From contig WAPO01000026.1 in the NCBI GenBank assembly GCA_015520705.1, positions 1 to 37,296 on the forward strand: a stretch of 37,296 nt of DNA. Reading direction: 5' to 3'. Below, piece after piece: positions 9,658 through 17,960 of this stretch. The notes beneath the pieces were generated by a model, which ran no database searches, was not told the origin of the DNA, and saw only the letters and a program-made list of their open reading frames with translations. Each line of letters opens with the position of its first letter. Within the stretch, counting starts at the first letter, position 1. The DNA is from Thermococcus sp. Lineage in GTDB: Archaea; Methanobacteriota_B; Thermococci; Thermococcales; Thermococcaceae. The translations under genes and the position numbers were made by a program.

Positions 9658-9925
9658 TGCCGCCACCTGCAGGGGGGAATATATGCACCACGTCCTCATC
9701 TCTGAGCTCTGTCTCCAGGCCGTTGAGATGGAGGATGTTGTGACCATTCACGAGTATCATGCCATCTATCTCCTTCCTGCCCCTCTCCAGCAGTTCTTTT
9801 TTTATCTGCGGGCTGTATTTCTCGGACAGGTAATCAATTAGCTCTCCCACGTTTTTAACTCCATGAACCTCAATCTCCTTTTTACCCACAATCTCTCTGA
9901 ATGTAGCGTAGAACTTAACCTTCAT
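9644..9925 (-). CDS. MoaD/ThiS-family sulfur carrier protein with C-terminal extension
   Basis: A 93-aa ubiquitin-fold protein. MKVKFYATFREIVG and EDVVHIFPPAGGG are typical of MoaD/ThiS proteins, which carry a thiocarboxylate on a C-terminal Gly-Gly for molybdopterin or thiamine synthesis, tRNA thiolation or protein tagging. The start at 9925 (MKVKFY) is chosen from the family N-terminus; an earlier in-frame Met adds 12 non-conserved residues. Oddly, the Gly-Gly-Gly is followed by four residues (NAGC) before the stop because the frame runs over the start of the next gene. The protein would need trimming to expose Gly-Gly, or the carrier is unusual. Confidence 0.8.
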   Translation of the reverse strand: MKVKFYATFREIVGKKEIEVHGVKNVGELIDYLSEKYSPQIKKELLERGRKEIDGMILVNGHNILHLNGLETELRDEDVVHIFPPAGGGNAGC

Positions 9926-9953
9926 CCTACACACCAAGTTCAGTTTCTCATGA

Positions 9954-10628
9954 TTATTCATAAGTTTTCCTCTTCCTCTCCCTGTTATGTATGTAGTCCA
10001 GAAGGGGCCTTATACGCTCCCATACCTCGGATATGCCCCCGTGCCCGTCTATCTTCACATAAATTCCCTGCTTCTTGTAAAATTTGATTATAGGGCTCAT
10101 GTTGTTAATGTAGATGTCATACCTCTTCTCAGCGACTTCAGGTCTGTCATCCTCCCTCTGGATGAGTGTGCCGCCGCAGATGTCGCATTTTCCTTCAATC
10201 TTCGGTGGATTGTATTTAACGTGATAAACAGCACCGCAGCTGGAACATATCCTCCTGCCGGATATTCTCTGCACGCTTTCATTCTTTGTTATGTAGATGT
10301 CAATTGCCGCATCTATCTTTATGCCGTGGTCATAGAGGTAGTTCTCCAGTGCCAGAACCTGCTCTGCCGTCCTCGGATAACCATCAATAATGAAATTCAG
10401 CCGGATTCTCCTGAGTTTGGATAGAACGAGGGTGTTTATCACTGTGTCAGGAAGCAGATCGCCCTTCTCTATAAATTTCTTCATCTCCAGACCGAGTGCG
10501 CTTCCCTTCCATATCTCCTCACGGATTATGTCTCCAGAGGCAATGTATGTCAGGGTGTATCTCTTCATAATTGTCCTTGAGTGGGTTGATTTCCCGCTCC
10601 CCGGAGGTCCGAATAGAAGGATATTCAT
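9954..10628 (-). CDS. adk: Adenylate kinase
   Basis: Catalyses the reversible reaction ATP + AMP = 2 ADP. The 224-aa protein opens with the P-loop GPPGSGKST (7-15). It contains the AMP-binding ASGDIIREE and IIDGYPRT, and a zinc-type LID with Cys 128, 131, 148 and 151 (RRICSSCG and CDICGG). This is the bacterial-type long-LID adenylate kinase with a structural metal site. GGTGA lies six bases before the ATG, and an AAATATAAATT element near 10645-10656 is a plausible promoter shared back-to-back with the divergent DUF2258-like gene. It heads a five-gene minus-strand run. Confidence 0.92.
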   Translation of the reverse strand: MNILLFGPPGSGKSTHSRTIMKRYTLTYIASGDIIREEIWKGSALGLEMKKFIEKGDLLPDTVINTLVLSKLRRIRLNFIIDGYPRTAEQVLALENYLYDHGIKIDAAIDIYITKNESVQRISGRRICSSCGAVYHVKYNPPKIEGKCDICGGTLIQREDDRPEVAEKRYDIYINNMSPIIKFYKKQGIYVKIDGHGGISEVWERIRPLLDYIHNRERKRKTYE

Positions 10629-10682
10629 TTTTTCACCGGTAGGAATTTATATTTTCATGCTAAAATACTTTTGGTGATGCCC

Positions 10683-11129
10683 ATGGAGCTGAGGAGCGGT
10701 TATGTTAGGGCATCCGGCTATGCGAACAAGATCAGGAAGGTTCTGTTTGCCATCACCCGCGGGAGAGCTGAACCCGAGGAAGTTGTCAGAGCCGCCGCCG
10801 AGCTCAACCAGTATCTTTTTGGGAAGTTTCAGGAGCTGGGCGTGAGGAAGGAGGACGTTGTCAGAATCTCCATAGGGTTCTCTATCGATGGAGGGAAAAT
10901 CATATGGGATTACGACAGCCTCAAAATAGAGGTGTACAGAAGGGAAGAGGAGAAAAATCTCGCTCAGGCAATGGAAGAAGTGGAGGAGAGAGAAAAAGCA
11001 CTGGATGAGGCAATAAAGGAGCTTGAAAATCTGGCAGAGAGGCTCAGAGCTCTGAGCGATGAGATTTCAGAGAAGGTTGAGAAGTTAAAACAGGAACACA
11101 GCGGGTTGAAGCTCCAGGTAGAAAGGTGA
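10683..11129 (+). CDS. DUF2258-like coiled-coil protein
   Basis: A 148-aa protein. The first 80 residues form a compact domain (MELRSGYVRASGYANKIRKV..., RISIGFSIDGGKIIWDY). The rest is a charged heptad-like helix rich in Glu and Lys, predicted coiled coil. The N-terminal domain looks like the archaeal DUF2258 family, for which I know no settled function. The start at 10683 follows GGTGATG at proper spacing; the in-frame TTG at 10671 is less likely. It is divergent from adk. A T-rich tract follows the stop. Confidence 0.65.
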   Translation: MELRSGYVRASGYANKIRKVLFAITRGRAEPEEVVRAAAELNQYLFGKFQELGVRKEDVVRISIGFSIDGGKIIWDYDSLKIEVYRREEEKNLAQAMEEVEEREKALDEAIKELENLAERLRALSDEISEKVEKLKQEHSGLKLQVER

Positions 11130-11137
11130 TCTGCAAA

Positions 11138-11156
11138 CTGTTTTTACATTTTTTGC
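11138..11156 (+). terminator. Oligo-T terminator-like tract
   Basis: Runs of five and six T (GTTTTTACATTTTTTGCC) directly follow the DUF2258-like gene. Archaeal transcription ends efficiently at such T runs without a hairpin. The convergent pdo gene ends just beyond. Confidence 0.45.
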
Positions 11157-11174
11157 CTAAAAAGTAAGAGAAAA

Positions 11175-11855
11175 TCAGTCAAGGGCTGCGAGAAGTTTCT
11201 CCATGAACATCTTCTCTGGGTAAGCTCCTTCAAATTCAACCCTGTCTTCCCCATCCACCTGAATGACTATCTTCGGCACGGCCATGACCCTGTATCTGTC
11301 AGCCCATTCAGGATACTCAATGGCCTCGACCATATCGCCCAGGATTCTGTCCTTGCCTGCGAGCGCGTTCTCAATTGCAAACTTGTGGGCCATCCTGACG
11401 GCGAGCGGGCAGTATGGACATGTCGGTGTCACAAAGACGAGAATCCTGACATCCTTTTCAATTCTTGAAAGTTCCTCCTTGCTCTCAGGCATGAGGTCCG
11501 TGGTGGCGTTGCTAACATCTACTATGTCCTCGAGGAACGCCCCGAATTCATGACCAGCTGGAAGGCCGAAGAAGCGCACACCCATATCCCTGCCATCCTG
11601 GGTTATGGTAACGGCTGGAGCACGGTCAATTCTGTACTTTTCAGCTATCTCCCTGCCCCCCTCACTGTCAAAGTCATGGAATTCAAAGCTGAGCTTATCG
11701 CTGAGCTCGCTTAGTTCCTGAACAAGCTGCTTGAGCTGCTCGCAGTACTGGCAGTGCTCTCTACCTGTGAATCCAATGATCCTGACTGGCCTTGTCATCT
11801 TTGAAAAGAACTCTTCTCTTATAACCTTCTTATCTCCATCACTTATCAGTCCCAT
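11175..11855 (-). CDS. pdo: Protein disulfide oxidoreductase, two thioredoxin folds
   Basis: A 226-aa cytoplasmic redox enzyme built from two thioredoxin folds, each with a CxxC: CQYC at 35-38 and CPYC at 146-149. This is the layout of the well-studied Pyrococcus furiosus enzyme PfPDO. With thioredoxin reductase it forms the archaeal dithiol system that makes, breaks or isomerises intracellular disulfides and takes part in sulfur response. Cis-proline contexts are visible (RAPAVTI, AVPKIVI). GGAGGTG lies upstream of the ATG. The TATA-like sequence at 11881-11890 coincides with a SurR-type site, so repression by the divergent regulator SurR until sulfur is present is the natural inference. Confidence 0.93.
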   Translation of the reverse strand: MGLISDGDKKVIREEFFSKMTRPVRIIGFTGREHCQYCEQLKQLVQELSELSDKLSFEFHDFDSEGGREIAEKYRIDRAPAVTITQDGRDMGVRFFGLPAGHEFGAFLEDIVDVSNATTDLMPESKEELSRIEKDVRILVFVTPTCPYCPLAVRMAHKFAIENALAGKDRILGDMVEAIEYPEWADRYRVMAVPKIVIQVDGEDRVEFEGAYPEKMFMEKLLAALD

Positions 11856-11874
11856 GCTAACACCTCCTTCTCGA

Positions 11875-11895
11875 CTAAAGGTTTATAACCTTTAG
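11875..11895. promoter_or_regulatory. SurR-type operator between pdo and surR
   Basis: A 21-bp inverted repeat with arms CTAAAGGTT and AACCTTTAG around TAT. Its core is GTTTATAAC (11881-11889), matching the published SurR recognition GTTn3AAC. Read on the minus strand, GTT is repeated as GTC five bases further on, one base from the extended GTTn3AACn5GTT motif. The core overlaps the probable TATA box of pdo. Confidence 0.75.
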
Positions 11896-11954
11896 AGTGC
11901 AACGATTTATCAGATTTGACAAATTTAAAGTTTCGGGTCGGGTTTGGATGGACA

Positions 11955-11963
11955 CTATATAAA
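11955..11963 (+). promoter_or_regulatory. TATA box of surR operon
   Basis: CTATATAAA lies about 30 bases before the expected start of transcription near 11985, which leaves room for the GGTGGTG ribosome binding site and the ATG at 11995. It argues against the in-frame ATG at 11944. Confidence 0.6.
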
Positions 11964-11994
11964 CTTTACGTCACAAATTTGGGTGGTGTGGGAC

Positions 11995-12708
11995 ATGAGT
12001 GAACCGGATATTTTTTACATCCTGGGGAACAAGGTGAGGCGGGATCTGCTCAGCCATCTGACATGCACCGAATGTTATTTCAGCTTTTTGAGTAATAAAG
12101 TTAGCGTATCCTCAACTGCAGTATCCAAGCATCTAAAAATCATGGAAAGGGAGGGAATAATTCAATCGTTTGAAAAGGAGGGGCCGTTTGTCGGCCCAAC
12201 GAGGAAATACTATGAAATAGTGCACTCCGCAACCTACGTGGCAACGCTCACCCCAAATCTCTTCTGGTACGAGGATCTGCAGCTTAAAAAGAAGCCCAAG
12301 ATGGAGGACTTCACTATAAAGCTCGCAGAGCTCCCTGCTGAGCCCTCAGGTCTTCTATCAATGATCAAAAGCTTCATCGATGCTGACAGGGAGCTCAGAA
12401 AAATTTTGAGGGCGCTTCAGGCTGTGGAGAGCTACAGGGATGTAATGATGAGGAAGATTAAGGACACTTATCTCAGGGAGATTGGCGACATGACCCAGCT
12501 TGCAATCCTCCACTATGTGCTCCTCTATGGAGAAGCAACCGTGGATGACCTGAGCGATAGGTTAAATCTCAAGGAGAGAGAGGTTACCAGAAAGGTTGAG
12601 GAGCTCAACAAGTTTGTACCGTTAATCATAAAAGAGGGTAAAATTAAAATCGACGCAGAAAAGCTGGAGCAAAAGTTAAAGGGTGTCGGAGATGGTGGAG
12701 AAGGTTAA
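11995..12708 (+). CDS. surR: Sulfur-response redox regulator SurR
   Basis: This 237-aa ArsR-superfamily winged-helix regulator closely matches P. furiosus SurR as I remember it: MSEPDIFYILGNKVRRDLLSH, CTECYFS, VSSTAVSKHLKIMERE and IGDMTQLAILHY. Known biology: SurR senses sulfur through a CxxC switch (here C24/C27). In the reduced state it binds GTTn3AAC sites, activating hydrogenase genes and repressing sulfur-reduction genes. The start at 11995 is preceded by GGTGGTGTGGG. The gene is divergent from pdo across a SurR-type site, which implies autoregulation and control of pdo. It overlaps the ferredoxin start by 17 bp and so is likely co-translated with it. Confidence 0.94.
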   Translation: MSEPDIFYILGNKVRRDLLSHLTCTECYFSFLSNKVSVSSTAVSKHLKIMEREGIIQSFEKEGPFVGPTRKYYEIVHSATYVATLTPNLFWYEDLQLKKKPKMEDFTIKLAELPAEPSGLLSMIKSFIDADRELRKILRALQAVESYRDVMMRKIKDTYLREIGDMTQLAILHYVLLYGEATVDDLSDRLNLKEREVTRKVEELNKFVPLIIKEGKIKIDAEKLEQKLKGVGDGGEG

Positions 12709-12892
12709 AATCGTTATGGATGAAGACAGGTGCTACCTCTGCGGAGGATGTGCCGGCATGTGCCCGACTCTGGCCATAAACGTTGGTCCGAAATGGGAGT
12801 TCTTTCTGGACAGATGCATATCATGTAAAATCTGCGTAACCGCATGCCCTGTTGGTGCACTTAAAGCGGTTCCTCTGGAGGGAGAATCATGA
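12692..12892 (+). CDS. Two-cluster [4Fe-4S] ferredoxin
   Basis: A 66-aa ferredoxin with two complete CxxCxxCxxxCP motifs: C14, C17, C20, C24 and C42, C45, C48, C52. It should carry two [4Fe-4S] clusters. The start at 12692 follows GGGTG with six-base spacing and lies inside the end of surR. The stop overlaps the ATG of the next gene by 4 bp (ATGA). The obvious partner is the downstream FAD-dependent geranylgeranyl reductase, for which it could be the electron donor. Confidence 0.9.
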   Translation: MVEKVKIVMDEDRCYLCGGCAGMCPTLAINVGPKWEFFLDRCISCKICVTACPVGALKAVPLEGES

Positions 12893-14070
12893 GATATGAT
12901 GTTGCTGTTGTGGGTGCAGGTATAGCCGGGCCGATAATAGCGAGGAACCTCGCCAGAGCCGGATATGACGTTTTAATGATAGACAAAAAAGCTGAAATCG
13001 GCTCCCCAAAGCGGTGCGGGGAAGGGATAAATATTGGAATTTTTGAGAAATACGACATCCCCTATGACAGGCGCTTCATAAACCGTGAAATATACGGAGC
13101 AAAGCTCTACTCACCAAGTGGCTATGAGCTTGAGCTGAGATATAAAGAGGTCAGCGGCGTTATCATAGAAAGGAAGGTTTTTGATAAAATGCTCGCCTTC
13201 TATGCCGCGAGAGCCGGGGCTGATGTGTGGCCGAGGACAGAGGCTACAGGCCTCATAAGGAAGGGCGGCAGGATTGCAGGGATCAGGGCAAAGCATGAAG
13301 GAGAGCCCGTTGAAATCGAGGCAGATATAATCGTCGCAGCGGACGGCGTTGAGAGCATGGTGGCGAGGTGGGCGGGCATAAACACCTATGCTCCTCCCCA
13401 TGAGTTTGATTCTGCCTACGAATACGAGATGCTCATCGAGGGTTATGATCCGGATTTGATACACCTCTGGTTCGGCAATGAAGTTGCACCCAGGGGTTAC
13501 GTCTGGGTCTTTCCCAAGGATGAGGACAGGGCAAACGTGGGGATTGGGATAAACTCCGACAATCCACAGACGGCCAAATACTACCTTGACAAGTGGCTGA
13601 GAGAGAATGGCATACCTGCCAGAAAGCTTCTTGAGATAAACGTCGGCGCCGTGCCTGTGGGCGGCTTTGTGAAGGAGCTTGTTAAAGATAACGTTCTCGT
13701 CGTTGGCGATGCGGCGAGGCAGGTCAATCCAATGCACGGCGGTGGAATGGCCGAGGCTATGGAAGCGGCAACCATAGCCAGCAGATGGATGATAAAAGCC
13801 CTCGAAGAGGAGGATATGTCTCTGCTCAAGAACTACACAAGGGAATGGTGGGAGAAGGACGGAAAGAGGCTGGAGAAGGTTCTGAAGGTCAGACGTGTCA
13901 CGGAGAAGCTCACGGACGAAGACCTCGACCTGTTTATTCAGATCCTCAGTGGAGCAGACGCGGAGAAGATAGCAGGGGGCAACTACGGGGAGGTCATTAA
14001 AGCCCTCCTGAAGCATCCGAAGGTTCTCCTGAGCCCAAGAAGAATAAAGCTCCTAAAGGAGCTCCTCTAA
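12889..14070 (+). CDS. Geranylgeranyl reductase family (archaeal lipid hydrogenation)
   Basis: A 393-aa FAD enzyme that saturates the double bonds of geranylgeranyl chains in archaeal membrane lipids. It has an N-terminal dinucleotide fold ([20 protein letters not shown]), the KRCGEGIN segment typical of archaeal geranylgeranyl reductases, a middle substrate domain ([17 protein letters not shown]) and the second FAD motif [17 protein letters not shown]. It forms a tight operon with surR and the ferredoxin, placing lipid saturation under the redox regulator's transcript. The 3' end overlaps the convergent topoisomerase by 4 bp. Confidence 0.9.
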   Translation: MRYDVAVVGAGIAGPIIARNLARAGYDVLMIDKKAEIGSPKRCGEGINIGIFEKYDIPYDRRFINREIYGAKLYSPSGYELELRYKEVSGVIIERKVFDKMLAFYAARAGADVWPRTEATGLIRKGGRIAGIRAKHEGEPVEIEADIIVAADGVESMVARWAGINTYAPPHEFDSAYEYEMLIEGYDPDLIHLWFGNEVAPRGYVWVFPKDEDRANVGIGINSDNPQTAKYYLDKWLRENGIPARKLLEINVGAVPVGGFVKELVKDNVLVVGDAARQVNPMHGGGMAEAMEAATIASRWMIKALEEEDMSLLKNYTREWWEKDGKRLEKVLKVRRVTEKLTDEDLDLFIQILSGADAEKIAGGNYGEVIKALLKHPKVLLSPRRIKLLKELL

Positions 14071-16184
14071 TGCTTCTTCCCCTTCTTCCACTCCTTGCAG
14101 TTCATGTCCAGACAGATTTCATACTCCTGGCCTTTTTCGCGTATCTTAACCACCGGCGCACCACCACAGCACGTCTTGTTCGTCGGGATTATCTGCCCGC
14201 GCTGGAGCAGAGGGTAGGTAACATTGCACTTCGGCCAGTTTGAGCAGCCCACGAATCTCTTCCCGCTTCTCCTGTTGTAGCGCACCACCAAATCACCGCC
14301 GCACTTCGGGCATTTTCCAACCACAAGGAGCTTCCTGTCAGCTTCCTTTTTGATTTCACGCTCCTCTTCCTCACTCAGGTCTTTGACCTCCTTCCGGCTC
14401 TCAATCAGATTTCCTACCAGCTCTCTTCCTATAGTTTCCTCCTTTTCCCTGAATTCCTTCAGGATTTTCAGCAGCTGCGTTTTTGATTCTTCTATGACCC
14501 TCTCCTTGCTCAGCTTCCGCTTCATAATCTCCTCCATCTTCTCCTCAAAAGCCTTCGTTAGCTCAACGCTCACAATGTCAGGAACGTTTTTTTCAAGCGC
14601 CTCAACCACCTTCATTCCCAGAGGAGTTACCTTAATCTTCCTTTTGCCCTCGATGTAGCCCCTCTGGTAGAGGGTCTCAAGAATCTGGGCACGGGTCGCT
14701 TTGGTTCCGATTCCCAGGTCTTCCATTTTTTTAATGACCGCCGCTGGAGAATACCTCGCTGGCGGCTTGGTCTTCTTTTTCTCCCTCTTTATCTGGAGGA
14801 CTTTAATGCCTTCGCCATCTCTGAAAGGCGGCAGAATCACCTCATCGAACTTAACATACTTGCCGTAAATCTTGAGCCAGCCCTCCTTCAGAGTCCTCGC
14901 CCCGCTCAGGATGAAGTGATGGCTGTTTGAGTTGATGATGACCTTCATTATCTCTCTAATCGCCGGATCTGCAAAGGCCGCCAGAAACCTGCGCACAACA
15001 AGGTCGTATATGTTCCTCTCATCCTTCGTCAGGTCGCCGCTCTTCGGGATTTCACCCGTGGGATAAATTGCAGGGTGAGCCGGATCATCCTTGGGGCCCT
15101 CGACGGGCTTCAGATACCCCTTTCCGAGAAGGTCGTGGGCATGGGGTTTATACTCAGGTAGCTTTGCAAGGTTCTGGATTATTGTCTTAAAGTTAAGGTT
15201 CTTTGGTAGCTTTTGAGATGAGGTTCTCGGGTACGACTGCAGTCCCTTCTCATACAGCTTCTGCGCAATCTCCAGGGTCTTCTTGGGGCTGTAGCCGAAA
15301 GCCGAATATGCCTCCCTCTGGAGGGTTCCCAGATCAAAGGGATACGGTGGCTTTCTCTTCTGCTGCCGGACTTCAATTTTCTCAACAAATGCCGGCCCTT
15401 TCCTTGCTTCTTCTACAATTTTCTTCGCTTCATTCTCGTCTAAAATCCTTTCCTTTTCATAGATGGCCGTATACTGCCCTCCATCCTTCTCAAGGAGCAT
15501 CTTGATTACCCAGTAAGGTGTGGGCTTGAAGCTGGCTATCTCCTTCTCCCTCTCAACCAGAAATCTCAGAGTCGGCCCCTGAACCCTGCCTGTGCTCAAA
15601 ACCATCCACTTACCGCTTGCCCGCTTTATGGACTGCGTTAAAGCCCTTGAAAGGTTGACTCCCCAATACCAGTCAAGAACGTGCCTCGTGATCCCAGCAT
15701 CGGCCATTCCGAAGTTTATCGTCGGTTCAAGGTTGTACCACGCCCTCAGAAGGTCTTTCCTCGTCAGGGCGGAGAACTTCATGCGTTTGGCCTTTGAGGG
15801 GTCGACACCACAGGCGTATTTGAGGGCTGTGTAACCTATAACCTCACCCTCCGTGTCGTAATCGCAGGCAACTATGAACTCGTGTGCCCTCTTGGCCAGC
15901 TCCCTCAGTGTCTTCACATAATTCTTGGCATAGCTTTTCCCCTTTTCAGCGGCATAAACAGGCACCCACTCGATGTCAAAAATCGGGTATCCATAGACCT
16001 TGGTCTTCGGCGCAAGCGTGAAGAGATGTCCCACAGCCGGAGCCACAATAATCCTCTTCCCGTCCCTGCTGAGCTCATAATAGGGAACACTGTTCATTGT
16101 TTTCCTGACAGGCTTGCCTTCAGCAAGGGCATAGGCGATTTTTCTGGCAACGGTGGGCTTTTCCGCAATTATCAGTGTTACCAT
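14067..16184 (-). CDS. topA: DNA topoisomerase I (type IA)
   Basis: A 705-aa type IA topoisomerase. The N-terminal Toprim domain starts [17 protein letters not shown] and contains the metal-binding CDYDTEGE (D108, D110). The catalytic tyrosine is Y318 in QSYPRTSS, and [10 protein letters not shown] is the conserved segment before it. The C-terminus carries zinc-ribbon cysteines: CPKCGGDLV...GCSNWPKC and a second, less regular Cys set. It relaxes negative supercoils through transient single-strand breaks. The start at 16184 is fixed by the Toprim motif and GAGGTG five bases upstream; a 29-residue upstream extension in the same frame is not conserved in character. A TATA-like TTTTATATG near 16212-16220 precedes it. 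Confidence 0.93.
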   Translation of the reverse strand: MVTLIIAEKPTVARKIAYALAEGKPVRKTMNSVPYYELSRDGKRIIVAPAVGHLFTLAPKTKVYGYPIFDIEWVPVYAAEKGKSYAKNYVKTLRELAKRAHEFIVACDYDTEGEVIGYTALKYACGVDPSKAKRMKFSALTRKDLLRAWYNLEPTINFGMADAGITRHVLDWYWGVNLSRALTQSIKRASGKWMVLSTGRVQGPTLRFLVEREKEIASFKPTPYWVIKMLLEKDGGQYTAIYEKERILDENEAKKIVEEARKGPAFVEKIEVRQQKRKPPYPFDLGTLQREAYSAFGYSPKKTLEIAQKLYEKGLQSYPRTSSQKLPKNLNFKTIIQNLAKLPEYKPHAHDLLGKGYLKPVEGPKDDPAHPAIYPTGEIPKSGDLTKDERNIYDLVVRRFLAAFADPAIREIMKVIINSNSHHFILSGARTLKEGWLKIYGKYVKFDEVILPPFRDGEGIKVLQIKREKKKTKPPARYSPAAVIKKMEDLGIGTKATRAQILETLYQRGYIEGKRKIKVTPLGMKVVEALEKNVPDIVSVELTKAFEEKMEEIMKRKLSKERVIEESKTQLLKILKEFREKEETIGRELVGNLIESRKEVKDLSEEEEREIKKEADRKLLVVGKCPKCGGDLVVRYNRRSGKRFVGCSNWPKCNVTYPLLQRGQIIPTNKTCCGGAPVVKIREKGQEYEICLDMNCKEWKKGKKH

Positions 16185-16273
16185 GGCGACACCTCTAAAA
16201 AGTTCGATGGGGCATATAAAAGCCTTTAGGAACACAGCCAAAAACTTATAACGATTGAGCTTAAGTGGCACAT

Positions 16274-16777
16274 ATGGCAGGCACGATAAGCAAAATAGTG
16301 AGCTTTGAGGATGAGGAGCTTTTTATAGATGAGATGGACAGTGTTCTTCAGGCATTTACATATCTTGCGGGCAGATACGGCAGCGGGAGTGTTGTGGAAG
16401 GAGTGATTTTGTGGGATTCCATCGCGGTTCAGGATGAGGAGGGCGTCAAGGTCTTCCGCGTTGGTGAGTTCCCCTATGTCGAGGGGACTCTGAACGTGGA
16501 TATGGAGACCCTCAGAACACTGGAGAGGTATTTTGATGAGATGGAGAGCAGATGGGACGAGCTGACCGTCGAGGAGATAAACTACTTCGTGGAGATGACC
16601 AACGAGGCTCTGGGGAGGAACATCGTTTTCTATGACTCCTACGCCCTCGGTCTGGATAGAAATCAGGCGTATATCATACTGAACCTGAAGGCCCTTCAGT
16701 ATCTTGAGCACGTGGTTGATGCAGAAGATAGAGAGGTCTTTGAGGACGCCCTCGGGATGCTCATGAAGTATATTTAA
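16274..16777 (+). CDS. Hypothetical acidic protein
   Basis: A 167-aa acidic, soluble protein without cysteines, signal or membrane segment. It begins [22 protein letters not shown], has mixed alpha/beta character and two helical stretches ([18 protein letters not shown] and [17 protein letters not shown]). I do not recognise the family. CTTATAAC at 16245-16252 lies about 25 bases before the ATG and no ribosome binding site is present, so the transcript is probably leaderless. This selects the ATG at 16274. It is divergent from topA, sharing a short promoter region. Confidence 0.7.
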   Translation: MAGTISKIVSFEDEELFIDEMDSVLQAFTYLAGRYGSGSVVEGVILWDSIAVQDEEGVKVFRVGEFPYVEGTLNVDMETLRTLERYFDEMESRWDELTVEEINYFVEMTNEALGRNIVFYDSYALGLDRNQAYIILNLKALQYLEHVVDAEDREVFEDALGMLMKYI

Positions 16778-16822
16778 TCACATAATTATTTAATGATGTA
16801 AAAATGCAGAAAGGTGATTAGG

Positions 16823-17071
16823 ATGCTCTTCAAAAAGAAGGGGCTGTTCGATGAAAGGGATGCGCTGAAGGTTATTGAAATGGCCAGCAGGCAGAATGCA
16901 GGGGAGATTATAGTGATGTGCGAAAGGATAACCGACTCCGCCAGAAGGAGGCTCTGGGATTACGCGAGGGGAGTTCAGCTCATGAGCGACCTGACAGGAG
17001 AGAAAAGGGAGGTAAAAATAGAAATCCTCGAAGGATACGTGAGCGACAGGGTAAAGGGCGTGGAGCTTTAA
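16823..17071 (+). CDS. Small hypothetical protein
   Basis: An 82-aa protein, MLFKKKGLFDERDALKVIEM..., with alternating helix and strand (GEIIVMCERI, RRRLWDYARGVQLMSDL, REVKIEILEGYVSDRV). The pattern loosely recalls the SepF/DUF552 fold, but I cannot assign it. The start at 16823 follows GGTGATTAGG. A TATA-like ATTATTTAA near 16786-16794 suggests its own promoter 45 bases after the preceding gene. Confidence 0.6.
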   Translation: MLFKKKGLFDERDALKVIEMASRQNAGEIIVMCERITDSARRRLWDYARGVQLMSDLTGEKREVKIEILEGYVSDRVKGVEL

Positions 17072-17135
17072 TATTCGAAGATTTCTTCCTTTAATCTGCT
17101 CAACTTCATCCATAACCCCTATCGGCGGCGAAAGG

Positions 17136-17165
17136 TTTATATAGTAGGTAAATAAATATTTACCT
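17136..17165 (+). promoter_or_regulatory. TATA box plus palindromic operator of the ArsR-linked operon
   Basis: TTTATATAG at 17136-17144 is a good archaeal TATA box. Immediately after it lies a palindrome with nine-base arms AGGTAAATA (17146-17154) and TATTTACCT (17157-17165) around AA. It occupies the space up to the transcription start, the classic place for a repressor. The third gene of the operon encodes an ArsR-type HTH protein, the likely ligand of the site. Confidence 0.7.
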
Positions 17166-17175
17166 GGTGAATCGT

Positions 17176-17739
17176 ATGTTGAACACATATAAAAAGATGG
17201 GTGTTGTTTTGTTAGCTCTTACTGTAAGTGGTTTGATTTTTGTTGTGGTTAGTGGGGATGAACTGCCACCAGCACCACCCCAGCAGAGTTCTCCAAACCC
17301 TCCCCAAGAACCTCATGCTTCTGAACAGCCCATTCCTCAGCCACATATAGATCCAAATTCGACTCCCCCAGCAAAACCACCTGAACCATCCCCCCAGGCC
17401 TCTCCAGGCACTCCTCAGCCACGCACAGATCCAAATTCAGCTCTTCCATCAGAAAAAAAGGAGATTTCTCAACCTCCAGCTTCACCTGCCCCCCCTTCAG
17501 AGAAAAACATCGCAAAGGATGAAATATGGCATGCTTATAATGAATTTCAGGATGTTGAAGCCCTTTTATCAAACTCTCAAAAGACAGAAGAAATCAAAAA
17601 TCTTGAGAATATCGCAAGACAGTTTTACACAAAGTCTGAAAAGCTTTATGAAGAAGGTAGATATAAGGAGAGTAGAGTATATGCACACCTAACCGTGGAG
17701 ATCCTGCATGGGATAAGAGATATCATGAGAGGGAGATGA
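17176..17739 (+). CDS. Membrane-anchored proline-rich protein with helical C-terminal domain
   Basis: A 187-aa protein. Residues 7-26 form a hydrophobic signal/anchor. Residues about 30-108 are a proline/serine-rich linker expected to lie outside the cell. Residues about 112-187 form a helical domain (EIWHAYNEFQDVEALL, IARQFYTKSEKLYEEGRY, VEILHGIRDIM) resembling a TPR-like hairpin. The linker contains an internal duplication (PQPHIDPNS and PQPRTDPNS, 26 codons apart). The start at 17176 follows GGTGA. The stop overlaps the next ATG (ATGA). The family is unknown to me. Context suggests a regulated surface-associated unit. Confidence 0.75.
   Translation: MLNTYKKMGVVLLALTVSGLIFVVVSGDELPPAPPQQSSPNPPQEPHASEQPIPQPHIDPNSTPPAKPPEPSPQASPGTPQPRTDPNSALPSEKKEISQPPASPAPPSEKNIAKDEIWHAYNEFQDVEALLSNSQKTEEIKNLENIARQFYTKSEKLYEEGRYKESRVYAHLTVEILHGIRDIMRGR
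17335..17438 (+). repeat. Imperfect 26-bp direct repeat, 78-bp period
   Basis: Bases 17335-17360 and 17413-17438 are identical at 23 of 26 positions and exactly 26 codons apart. They encode the repeated PQP..DPNS segment of the linker. This is direct evidence of tandem duplication within the proline-rich region. Confidence 0.7.
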
Positions 17740-17960
17740 AGATGCCAGTGCCTCCCCTCCCACCGGGAATGGAGATCTTTTGGTGGGTTTTATTAATTAT
17801 TTTGATCGCAGGAACTATTTTGGTGCTCATAAAATATGCGGGATCATCAAGTTCTGTGTCTTCCAGTTCAGAAATGAACGAAACCATGGAAGCTCTCCTT
17901 GAGGAGATTAAACTTTTAAGGAAAGAAATCCGAGAGCTTAGAGAAGAACTTGAAGAATGA
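17736..17960 (+). CDS. Small single-pass membrane protein with coiled-coil tail
   Basis: A 74-aa protein: a short proline-rich N-terminus (PVPPLPPGMEIFWW), one transmembrane helix (about 14-34), a serine linker (SSSSVSSSS) and a charged helix (MEALLEEIKLLRKEIRELREELEE) that should form a coiled coil in the cytoplasm. It overlaps the preceding gene by 4 bp and the following regulator gene by 4 bp (ATGA), indicating translational coupling. An ATG two codons downstream (17742) is an alternative start. A bridge between the outside protein and a cytoplasmic partner is possible, but this is inference. Confidence 0.7.
   Translation: MKMPVPPLPPGMEIFWWVLLIILIAGTILVLIKYAGSSSSVSSSSEMNETMEALLEEIKLLRKEIRELREELEE

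Noticed and set aside
13111-14016. Open frame of about 300 codons antisense to the geranylgeranyl reductase
   Set aside because: Fully covered by a well-supported gene. The translation is compositionally odd and Cys/His-rich without any motif spacing.
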